From: JACQAI01 sp035507915
GTDB lineage: Bacteria; Pseudomonadota; Alphaproteobacteria; Elsterales; Elsteraceae
Length of the DNA stretch: 9,624 nucleotides
Reading direction: 5' to 3'
NCBI GenBank assembly: GCA_035507915.1
Contig: DATJNS010000463.1
Location: forward strand, 1-9,624
Shown here: positions 1-6,389 of the stretch, in pieces
Layout of the letters: the number at the start of each line of letters is the position of its first letter
Position numbering within the stretch: the stretch's first letter is position 1
The notes under the pieces: model-generated
Told to the model about the DNA's origin: nothing
The model's input: only the letters and a program-made list of their open reading frames with translations
The model's database searches: none
Made by a program: the position numbers and the translations under genes

Positions 1-593
1 ACTTGTGCCAGATGGGCATGGATCGGCGCGCCCGAGGGCGGGCTGCCAGTGACCGCGCCGGCCAGCGCCGCGACCAGACGCGTCCCGGTGCGCGTCACGG
101 CGGCGGCCGACGTGTCGACCGCCGCGACGTCCTCCGCCGCCAACGCGACCAGTGCGGCACGCGCCCGTTCGATCGGCGCGCTCGCCGGCGACAGGGCGCG
201 CGGCCACGTCGCGCGTGCCGGCGACCGCCGACCATCGGCGAACGGGTCGCGCGCCGGCTCGACGCCCCAGAGCAGCCGCGCCACCGTCTCCAGGCTCGCG
301 TGCTCGGCGAGGCCGCAGGCGTCGATGCCGCGGTAGTAGAGCCGGCCGGCCTCGACCAGGCACAGCGCGGAGTCGAGCACCGGCGCATAGACGTCGAACG
401 GCGCCGGCGGTGCGCCGCCGCGCCGCCCGGTGCGCCGCGCACGTCTCAGCCGCTCGATGTCCTCGGCGTGGTAGCGGCGCTCGCGCGCGCCCGCGACGGC
501 CGCCGAGCGCACCAGCCCCCGGCTCACGTAGGCGTAGAGCGTTGCCGGCTTGACCCCGAGACGGCGCACCGCTTCGCGCGCGGTGATCAGCAT
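1..593 (-). CDS. HTH-domain citrate synthase family protein (partial, C-terminus off left edge)
   Basis: The frame stays open from an ATG at 593-591 to the window edge, giving 197 residues. Residues 1-52 form a MerR/excisionase-like winged helix: a helix-turn-helix around LITAREAVRRLGVKPATLY, then a basic wing and helix (GARERRYHAEDIERL, 35-49). After a linker rich in Arg, Gly and Pro (53-66), residues 72-110 match the start of a citrate synthase domain (RLYYRGIDACGLAEHAS aligns with the LLYRGYPIDGLVEHCD stretch of the neighbour). The catalytic half lies outside the window, so activity cannot be judged. GAAGG about six bases before the ATG is a plausible ribosome site. Citrate synthase family proteins with an N-terminal HTH next to an ordinary citrate synthase are known in proteobacteria. 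Regulation of the divergent citrate synthase gene is my inference. Confidence 0.85.
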   Translation of the reverse strand, partial: MLITAREAVRRLGVKPATLYAYVSRGLVRSAAVAGARERRYHAEDIERLRRARRTGRRGGAPPAPFDVYAPVLDSALCLVEAGRLYYRGIDACGLAEHASLETVARLLWGVEPARDPFADGRRSPARATWPRALSPASAPIERARAALVALAAEDVAAVDTSAAAVTRTGTRLVAALAGAVTGSPPSGAPIHAHLAQ

Positions 594-604
594 GGCGACC
601 TTCA

Positions 605-629
605 GATTAATCAATACAATCAATATTGA
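605..629. promoter_or_regulatory. Candidate operator in the citrate synthase divergent promoter
   Basis: An AT-rich island in otherwise GC-rich DNA carries two perfect palindromes, GATTAATC (605-612) and TCAATATTGA (620-629), with centres 16 bp apart. It also carries a direct repeat AATCAATA (609-616 and 618-625) with a 9 bp period. The second palindrome overlaps the -35 hexamer of the rightward gene, so binding there could block RNA polymerase. The obvious candidate binder is the HTH domain encoded by the leftward gene. That assignment is inference. Confidence 0.5.
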
Positions 630-654
630 CACTCTTCGAACCGGCTCGTCTAGT
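626..654 (+). promoter_or_regulatory. Sigma70-type promoter for the citrate synthase gene
   Basis: A perfect -35 hexamer TTGACA at 626-631 is followed after 17 bp by TCTAGT at 649-654, which matches four of six -10 consensus positions. Transcription would start near 660, leaving a leader of about 26 bases before the ATG at 687. Confidence 0.5.
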
Positions 655-686
655 CGGCACTCGCGTCCGAGCCAGGGAGGCACCCC

Positions 687-2009
687 ATGGACCAGCCCCG
701 CAACGATGCCGCGGCGCTCGAGCTGCCCGATGCGCGCGCGAGCCTGCCGATCCTCCGCCCGACGATCGGCCCCGAGATGCTCGACGTGCGCTCGCTCCAC
801 GCCGCGACCGGCCGCTACGCGTTCGATCCGGGCCTGACCGCGACCGGCATCTGCCGCTCCTCGATCACCTACGTCGACGGCGACCAGGGCGTCCTGCTCT
901 ATCGCGGCTACCCGATCGACGGCCTGGTCGAGCACTGCGATTTTCTCGAAGTCGCGTGGCTGCTGCTCAACGCCGAGCTGCCCACCCCGGCGCAGAAGGC
1001 GCGCTTCGCCGACAGCATCACGCACCACACCATGGTGCACGAGCAGCTGCACGCGTTCTACCGCGGGTTCCGGCGCGACGCCCATCCGATGGCGGTGATG
1101 TGCGGCGTGGTCGGCGCGCTGTCGGCGTTCTATCACGACCATCTCGACATCTTCGATCCGCAGCATCGGACGATCGCGGCGCACCGTCTGATCGCCAAGA
1201 TGCCGACGATCGCCGCGATGGCGCACAAGTACGCGCTCGGCCAACCGTTCGTCTATCCGCGCAACGATCTCGGTTACGCCGAGAACTTCCTCCACATGAT
1301 GTTCGCCGTGCCGTGCGAACCCTACGCGCCGCCGGCAGCGGCCGTGCGCGCCATCCAGGCGCTCCTGATCGTGCAGGCCGATCACGAGCAGAACGCCTCG
1401 ACCTCGACCGTGCGCGCGGTCGGATCGAGCCGCGCCAACCCCTACGCCTGCATGGCCGCCGGGATCGCCTCGCTATGGGGCCCGCTGCATGGTGGCGCCA
1501 ACGAGGGCGTGCTCCAAACGCTCGAGGAGATCGGCCGGGTCGAGCGAATTCCCGAGATCCTGAAGCGCGCCAAGGACAAGAACGATCCCTACCGGCTCAT
1601 GGGCTTCGGCCACCGGGTCTACAAGAGCTACGACCCGCGCGCCAAGGTCCTGCGCCAGTTCTGCCACGAGGTGCTCGACGCCTACGGAAGGCGCGACGAT
1701 CCGCTGCTCGCGATCGCGATGGAGCTCGAGCGCATCGCGCTCGAGGACGAGTATTTCGTCAGTCGCAAGCTCTATCCGAACGTCGACTTCTATTCGGGCA
1801 TCATCCTGCGCACGATCGGGCTGCCGCTCGCCATGTTCACGCCGCTGTTCGCGGTCGCCCGGACGGTCGGCTGGGTCGCCCATTGGAACGAGATGATGGC
1901 CGATGCCGACATGAAGCTCGTGCGGCCGCGCCAGCTCTATGTCGGATCTCCAGCGCGCGCGTTCGTGCCGCCCGAGGCGCGCCGCGAGCATCCGCCGCTC
2001 GTCGGCTGA
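687..2009 (+). CDS. gltA: Citrate synthase, GltA type
   Basis: This enzyme condenses acetyl-CoA with oxaloacetate to citrate, the entry step of the TCA cycle, in the cytosol. The 440 residues are close to the usual length of the bacterial hexameric (type II) enzyme, 427 in E. coli. Catalytic residues are in place: DHEQNASTSTVR (232-243) with H233, GPLHGGANE with H268, the family signature GFGHRVY with H309, and YPNVDFYSG with D367. C210 in MMFAVPCEPY aligns with Cys206 of the NADH-inhibited E. coli enzyme, so allosteric control by NADH is possible. GGGAGG at 675-680 sits six bases before the ATG and supports the start. The gene is divergent from the HTH-citrate synthase and ends 7 bp from the convergent flavin monooxygenase gene. 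With a paralogue next door, it may be a second copy rather than the housekeeping enzyme; a 2-methylcitrate synthase role looks less likely given the close match to GltA. Confidence 0.95.
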   Translation: MDQPRNDAAALELPDARASLPILRPTIGPEMLDVRSLHAATGRYAFDPGLTATGICRSSITYVDGDQGVLLYRGYPIDGLVEHCDFLEVAWLLLNAELPTPAQKARFADSITHHTMVHEQLHAFYRGFRRDAHPMAVMCGVVGALSAFYHDHLDIFDPQHRTIAAHRLIAKMPTIAAMAHKYALGQPFVYPRNDLGYAENFLHMMFAVPCEPYAPPAAAVRAIQALLIVQADHEQNASTSTVRAVGSSRANPYACMAAGIASLWGPLHGGANEGVLQTLEEIGRVERIPEILKRAKDKNDPYRLMGFGHRVYKSYDPRAKVLRQFCHEVLDAYGRRDDPLLAIAMELERIALEDEYFVSRKLYPNVDFYSGIILRTIGLPLAMFTPLFAVARTVGWVAHWNEMMADADMKLVRPRQLYVGSPARAFVPPEARREHPPLVG

Positions 2010-2016
2010 CGGCGCG

Positions 2017-3345
2017 CTACCGCGGGAAGAACCGGTTCGCCGGCCGCGGCAGGCCGAGGTTCTCGCGCAGCGTCTTGCCCTCGTATTCGCGCCGAAAGAT
2101 GCCGCGGCGCTGCAGCTCGGGCACCACGCGGTCGACGAAATCGTCGAGCCCCTCGGGCAAGAACGGAAACATCACGTTGAAGCCGTCGCTGCCGCGCGCC
2201 TCCAGCCACTCCTCCATCTGGTCGGCGATCATACCGGGCGTGCCGACCATGGACAGACCGCCGAAGCCGCCGAGCCGCTGGGCGAGCTGGCGCACCGTCA
2301 GGTTCTCGCGCTTGGCGAGCGCGATCGCGCGCTCGCGGCCGCTCTTGCTGGCGTTGCTCTCCGGGATCTCGGGCAGCGGCCCGTCCGGATCGAACGCGGC
2401 GGCATCGCAGCCGAGCGCGATCGAGAGCGCCGCGATCGCGCTGTCGTAGTGCACCAGGCTGTCGAGCCGCAGGCGCTTCTCGCGCGCCTGGTCGGCCGTG
2501 TCGCCGACCACCACGAAGCAGCCGGGCAGCATCTTGATGTGATCGGGATTGCGCCCAGCCTTCTCGGCGCGGCCCTTGATGTCGGCATAGAGACGCTGGC
2601 CGTCGGCGAGCGTGCCGGCACCGGCGAACACCGCCTCGGCGGTCTCGGCGGCGAGCTGGCGCCCGGCGTCCGAGGCGCCGGCCTGCACGATCACGGGCCA
2701 CCCCTGGATCGGCCGCGCGACGTTGAGCGGCCCCCGCACCGAGAAGTGCTCGCCCTTGTGGTCGAGCACGTGCAGCCTGGCGGGGTCGAAATAGGTGCCG
2801 GCCGCGACGTCGCGCACGAAGGCGTCGTCGGCCCAGCTGTCCCACAGGCCGGTGACGACGTCGTAGAACTCGCGGCCGCGGCGGTAGCGCTCGCCGTGCT
2901 CGACATGCTCCTCGAGGCCGAAATTGAGCGCCGCGTCGGGGTTCGAGGTCGTCACCACGTTCCAGCCGGCGCGCCCGCCGCTCAGATGGTCGAGCGCGGC
3001 GAACCGGCGCGCCACGTGGTAGGGCTGCTCGAACGTGGTCGACGCGGTGGCGATCAGGCCGAGATGCTCGGTCACCACGGCGAGCGCCGGCAGCAGGGTC
3101 GGTGGATCGAACGACGTCACCGTCGCGCTGCGCTTGAGCGCGTCCATCGGCATGTTGAGCACGGCCAGGTGATCGGCCATGAAGAAGGCGTCGAAGCGGC
3201 CGCGCTCGAGCGTCTGCGCGAAGCGCTTGAGATGCGCGAAGTTGAAGTTGGCGTCGGAGAACGCGCCTGGATAGCGCCACGCCGCGGTGTGGATGCTGAC
3301 CGGCCGCATGAATGCGCCGAGGCGCAGCTGGCGTTTGCGCGTCAT
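2017..3345 (-). CDS. LLM class flavin-dependent monooxygenase, NtaA/SnaA/DszA family
   Basis: This FMNH2-dependent monooxygenase has a bacterial-luciferase-like TIM barrel. Family members attack nitrilotriacetate, EDTA, dibenzothiophene sulfone, dimethyl sulfide or sulfones, using reduced flavin from a separate reductase. The 442 residues match the family length. Diagnostic stretches are LRLGAFMRPVSIHTAAWR (7-24), FDAFFMADHLAVLNM (51-65), FEQPYHVARRFAALDHLSGG (105-124) running into GRAGWNVVTTS (124-134), GWPVIVQAGAS (215-225) and VGTPGMIADQMEEW (367-380). The ribosome site (GGGGAC) is weak, but the family's usual N-terminus begins here. The gene lies 37 bp downstream of the TauD-type gene on the same strand, probably one operon. 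No flavin reductase or transporter is visible in the window, so the substrate is unknown. The pairing with a TauD-type dioxygenase hints at organosulfur use, which is inference. Confidence 0.9.
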   Translation of the reverse strand: MTRKRQLRLGAFMRPVSIHTAAWRYPGAFSDANFNFAHLKRFAQTLERGRFDAFFMADHLAVLNMPMDALKRSATVTSFDPPTLLPALAVVTEHLGLIATASTTFEQPYHVARRFAALDHLSGGRAGWNVVTTSNPDAALNFGLEEHVEHGERYRRGREFYDVVTGLWDSWADDAFVRDVAAGTYFDPARLHVLDHKGEHFSVRGPLNVARPIQGWPVIVQAGASDAGRQLAAETAEAVFAGAGTLADGQRLYADIKGRAEKAGRNPDHIKMLPGCFVVVGDTADQAREKRLRLDSLVHYDSAIAALSIALGCDAAAFDPDGPLPEIPESNASKSGRERAIALAKRENLTVRQLAQRLGGFGGLSMVGTPGMIADQMEEWLEARGSDGFNVMFPFLPEGLDDFVDRVVPELQRRGIFRREYEGKTLRENLGLPRPANRFFPR

Positions 3346-3382
3346 GGGCGCGTCCCCGTCACGACATTGGGCGCGCGGCCGA

Positions 3383-4255
3383 TCACGCTGCCGGGCGAAC
3401 CTGGTTGAGACCGTCGGCGTCGGTCGCCGAGATCGTCGTGCGCACCATGTGGCGCGCCTGGTCGTCGGGCCACGGTCGGCCGCGATGGATGGTCGCGCGG
3501 TTGTCCCACATCACGACGTCACCCGGCTTCCAGTGATGCAGATAGGTGTATTCGGGCCGGGTCGCCTCCTCGATCAGCGCGGCGAGCAGCGCCTGCGCTG
3601 CTTCCGTCGCCATGCCGTCGATCGCGAAGGCGTGCGACGCGATGTAGAGCGACCGCCGGCCGTTCGCCGGATTGGGCCAGCTCAAGCGCCAGCGCACCGG
3701 GGGCAGCGCCGCCTGCTCGACCGCCGTCGCCAGGTTCGGATCGATCTTGCCGCGCGAATGGGCGTAGGCGTGCGACGCGACGGCCTGCTCCAACTGGGCC
3801 CGCCGCTCGGCGGAGAGGCGCTGCCAGGCGAGCCGGGTCGAGGCGAACTGGGTCTCTCCTCCGTCGGCCGGAATGGTGCGCGCCGACAGGACCGAGGCGA
3901 GCGCCGGGATCGCCTTGAAGGTGCTGTCGGTGTGCCACAGCTGGTTGGCGCGCGCCGTCAGGGTTTCGCGGTGCCCGGGCGGCACCAGGCTGCCGTCGGG
4001 CGCGACGTTGCTCAGGATCGAGTAATGCGTGCCCTCGCCGGGCGACGCGACCTTGGTGAGCTCGAGCGGCCCGAAGCAGGCCGAGAACGCCACCTGGTCC
4101 TCGTCGGTGTAGCGCTGGCCGCGGAACACCAGGACGGAATGCTCCTCGAACGCCGCGCGTACCTCTCGGTAGAGCGCGCGCGCCGCCGCCACGTCGGCGA
4201 TCTGCACGCCGCGCAGCTCGGCGGCGAACCCTGGCCCGAGCGGAACGATCTCCAT
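3383..4255 (-). CDS. TauD/TfdA family Fe(II)/2-oxoglutarate dioxygenase
   Basis: Family members hydroxylate substrates such as taurine, alkyl sulfates or 2,4-D, splitting 2-oxoglutarate to succinate and CO2. From the start chosen here the protein has 290 residues, normal for the family. The iron triad is visible: H108 and D110 in HTDSTF, and H257 in TIHRGRPW. R268 and R272 (QARHMVRTTI) align with the TauD arginines that bind 2-oxoglutarate and substrate. The frame is open 63 bases further upstream to an ATG at 4318, but GAGGAGGA, ending six bases before the ATG at 4255, decides for the shorter form; that form also begins MEIVPLGPGFAAEL, typical of the family. It is first gene of a likely operon with the flavin monooxygenase. 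The exact substrate cannot be read from sequence; taurine is only one option, so no symbol is given. Confidence 0.9.
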   Translation of the reverse strand: MEIVPLGPGFAAELRGVQIADVAAARALYREVRAAFEEHSVLVFRGQRYTDEDQVAFSACFGPLELTKVASPGEGTHYSILSNVAPDGSLVPPGHRETLTARANQLWHTDSTFKAIPALASVLSARTIPADGGETQFASTRLAWQRLSAERRAQLEQAVASHAYAHSRGKIDPNLATAVEQAALPPVRWRLSWPNPANGRRSLYIASHAFAIDGMATEAAQALLAALIEEATRPEYTYLHHWKPGDVVMWDNRATIHRGRPWPDDQARHMVRTTISATDADGLNQVRPAA

Positions 4256-4546
4256 GATGCCTTCCTCCTCGGGGTCGCAGCCTACCGCCGCCGCGGGGTC
4301 GGGAGCAAATGCGGTCATTCGAATACGCGACGAATTTTTTGCTTAACGAATGTCGCGCGATTCTCTTTTCACGCCCGCGAAATCAAGGTCGAACGCGGAT
4401 TAAATTTCGGCAACCCGGGAACGCGTGCGATCGCGCTCCCCTATCACTTGACCGATGCAACCCATGACCGCGACGCGACCGTCCCCCTCCTCCGGAACCT
4501 TCCGGGGCGGCGGCGACGCGCGCGCTCGTCGAGTGCGAGGAACCCC
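4256..4546. promoter_or_regulatory. Divergent regulatory region between the TauD-type and pseudo-nucleotidase genes
   Basis: These 291 bases hold no convincing gene. The part at about 4317-4410 is AT-rich compared with its surroundings. It contains the palindrome ATTCGAAT (4317-4324), three CGAAT direct repeats (4320, 4331, 4347), and the inverted repeat CGCGAC (4326-4331) / GTCGCG (4352-4357) enclosing an A/T-rich 20 bp core with a T6 run. This is a reasonable operator/promoter zone for the minus-strand operon, but I cannot assign clear -35/-10 boxes. Towards the plus-strand gene lies a small hairpin, CCGGAACCTTCCGG (4492-4505). Confidence 0.4.
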
Positions 4547-5575
4547 ATGACCAGCCCGCCCCGCGCCGTGCTGAGCGTCGTCAGCCTGTCACTCGTCGCC
4601 GTCGCCGGACTCGTCGCGCTCGCGCTCCCGTGCCGGGCCGGCGAATATCACCTCACCGTGCTCCACGTGAGCGATCTGCTGTCGCGCCTCGCGCCGGTCA
4701 CCGCCGCGGGCGCGACCTGCACGGAGGCCGAAGCACCGCGCTGCTACGGCGGCGCGGCGCGGCTCGCCGCGCGCATCAGGGCCGAGCGCGCCGCCGACGG
4801 CAATGTCGTCGTGGTCAACGCCGGCAACGCGCTGACCGGCTCGGCTTTCTACGACCAGTACAAGGAGCGGGCGATCTCCGACACCCTCAATTTGATCGGC
4901 TTCGACGCCATGACGGTCGGCGATCGCGACTTCGTCGACGGCACCCAGATGTTGGCGCAGTTCCAGCAGACCGCGCGCTTCCCGTTGCTCGGCGCCAACG
5001 TCGACGTCCAGCGCGACCCCTACATGCGCGACCGCATCTATCCCTTCCTCGCCACCGTGGTGGGCGGCGAGCAGATCGCCCTGCTCGGCTATTCCAGCGA
5101 GCAGCTGATCGAGCAGGCCCGGCCGACCGGCATCGTCCAGATCCAGCCGATCGAGACCGCGCTGCATCGCTGGATGGAGCAGCTGCACATGATGGGCATC
5201 AACAAGGTGATCGCCATCAGCCACGCCGGACGCGAGCGCGATCGCGAAGTGGCCGAGCGGGTCGACGGTCTCGCGGTGATCGTCGGCGACGCCCCCGATC
5301 CCGCGGGCGGCTTGGTCGCGCGCTACCTCACGGTCCACAAGGGCCCGTCCGGCAATCCGGTCCTGATGGTGCAGTCCGACGCGTACGGCCGCTCGCTCGG
5401 TCGTCTCGCGGTCACGTTCGACGGCAAGGGCGTGCCCAAGAGCTGGCGCGGCGACACGGTGCAGATCACGGCCGCCGACGGCGAGGATCCGGCGGTCAAG
5501 GCCGAGGTGGCGGCGCTCGCAGCCCCGCTCGCGACCGGTGTCCTCGCCGACCGCCGCGTTCAGCCGGCGCGCTGA
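4547..5575 (+). CDS. Secreted 5'-nucleotidase/cyclic phosphodiesterase-like protein, probably catalytically inactive
   Basis: The 342-residue product has a Sec signal peptide: R6, a hydrophobic stretch at about 8-27, and likely cleavage after CRA near residue 31. The rest resembles the N-terminal metallophosphatase domain of UshA-type periplasmic nucleotidases: LTVLHVSD (36-43), RCYGGAARLAARI, GFDAMTVG and VIAISHAG align well. The ligand motifs are degraded: DxH is D43-L-L45, the DAGD-type motif is N91AGN94, GNHE is GDRD (G125-D128), and GGHSH is G247DAPD251. Only D43 and H226 remain of the usual metal ligands. The C-terminal substrate-binding domain of the roughly 550-650 residue enzymes is absent, and the frame ends just past the first domain. 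The reading frame is otherwise intact, so this looks like a retained non-catalytic periplasmic protein rather than debris. GAGG at 4537-4540 supports this ATG; the same frame is open far upstream but without relevant homology. Its function is unknown. Confidence 0.85.
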   Translation: MTSPPRAVLSVVSLSLVAVAGLVALALPCRAGEYHLTVLHVSDLLSRLAPVTAAGATCTEAEAPRCYGGAARLAARIRAERAADGNVVVVNAGNALTGSAFYDQYKERAISDTLNLIGFDAMTVGDRDFVDGTQMLAQFQQTARFPLLGANVDVQRDPYMRDRIYPFLATVVGGEQIALLGYSSEQLIEQARPTGIVQIQPIETALHRWMEQLHMMGINKVIAISHAGRERDREVAERVDGLAVIVGDAPDPAGGLVARYLTVHKGPSGNPVLMVQSDAYGRSLGRLAVTFDGKGVPKSWRGDTVQITAADGEDPAVKAEVAALAAPLATGVLADRRVQPAR

Positions 5576-6309
5576 TCACGCACGGCGCGCGCCTGCGCGA
5601 GACGCTGGGCGAGGTCGCCGGCGAGCGCACCGCGCGCGTCGATCGACGCGCCGAGACGGTCCACCGCTTGGCGCAGCTGCGCCGGGCTGAGCAGCGCCTC
5701 GGGTGGGCTCGGATTCGGACGGATGTGGCGTGAACTGAACAGCGTGATGCTGTCCCACACGTCCGGCGTGCCGGCCGTTTCGGCCGCATGGTCGTGAAGC
5801 CGCGCGGTGAAGCGCGCCACGTTGTCTTTGCCGAAGCGCTCGGCCACCGCGACGGCATCCACCGCACAGATTGCAACGCCGAGATGCTGCGCGATGGCCG
5901 CGATGGCGTCCGCCGGGCGCTGCGTGATCTGGTCGTAGGGGATGAACAGCACGTCGGGCGCTGCAGCCTGGAACTCGAGTAGGGCGAGCGCGTCGACGGC
6001 GAGGGCCAGGATCTGATCGAACGGCGCGCCGAACGCTTCCATGTAGGAGACGATGCACTCCAGCACGTTGCGGTACGTGCAGATGGTCCGGCACGCGCCG
6101 GCTCGAATCAGTGCCAGTCCAACCGGATCGGGATGGTGCGTCTTGATCAGGTGGTGCTCGATCGCAGCATCGCGCGAATCGAGCGCCGCGCCGACGTCGT
6201 CGCGGTATTCGCCGCAGACCGCCGGCGAACGCGTCAGCAGCAGGACCCGGGCGACGTTGTAGGCCCAGGTCGAGCCGCTGCGGAACATGCCGGTGAACAG
6301 CACGACCAT
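5560..6309 (-). CDS. PAPS-dependent sulfotransferase-like protein
   Basis: The 249-residue protein carries the hallmarks of the P-loop-like sulfotransferase fold, which moves a sulfuryl group from PAPS to an alcohol, phenol or amine. At the N-terminus GMFRSGSTW (7-15) is the 5'-phosphosulfate-binding loop. HLIKTHHPDP (53-62) contains the KTH motif, whose His is the catalytic base in cytosolic sulfotransferases (here K56 and H58). CTYRNVLECIVSY (77-89) gives the 3'-phosphate-binding Arg80 and Ser88. No signal peptide is seen, so it is probably cytosolic. The acceptor is unknown. The upstream sequence has no clear Shine-Dalgarno, so the start is less certain, but the PSB loop begins only six residues in, as usual. 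Its last 16 bases overlap the convergent pseudo-nucleotidase gene. The GST gene lies 80 bp upstream on the same strand, so co-transcription is possible. Confidence 0.8.
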   Translation of the reverse strand: MVVLFTGMFRSGSTWAYNVARVLLLTRSPAVCGEYRDDVGAALDSRDAAIEHHLIKTHHPDPVGLALIRAGACRTICTYRNVLECIVSYMEAFGAPFDQILALAVDALALLEFQAAAPDVLFIPYDQITQRPADAIAAIAQHLGVAICAVDAVAVAERFGKDNVARFTARLHDHAAETAGTPDVWDSITLFSSRHIRPNPSPPEALLSPAQLRQAVDRLGASIDARGALAGDLAQRLAQARAVRDQRAG

Positions 6310-6389
6310 GCGGCAATTCTAAAGTCGGCGCATGGTCGATGCACGCGATCTATCCTGATACCGCCCGCGCGCTTCGCGACGGGGCGCGC

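Noticed and set aside
626..2449. Long open frame on the plus strand across the citrate synthase gene and beyond
   Set aside because: It is a GC-rich shadow of gltA and of the minus-strand monooxygenase, with Arg/Ala-rich composition and no motifs.
1937..3408. Long open frames opposite and out of frame with the flavin monooxygenase gene
   Set aside because: They are shadows created by high GC; the 2017-3345 minus frame alone shows family motifs.
4256..4318. Longer TauD-type protein starting at the ATG at 4318
   Set aside because: GAGGAGGA sits at the right distance from the ATG at 4255, and the 21 extra residues do not look like the family.
3287..4546. Upstream in-frame extension of the pseudo-nucleotidase, giving a 762-residue protein
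   Set aside because: The extra part is antisense to the TauD-type gene, has no family resemblance, and would bury the signal peptide; the ATG at 4547 has its own ribosome site.
4619..4639. Lipoprotein signal at the ALPC sequence in the pseudo-nucleotidase leader
   Set aside because: Pro before the Cys does not fit a lipobox; a normal Sec cleavage after CRA is more likely.
6367..6389. Hairpin with GCGCGC arms right after the GST stop as an intrinsic terminator
   Set aside because: No T-run follows on the minus strand, and short GC palindromes are expected by chance in DNA of this composition.
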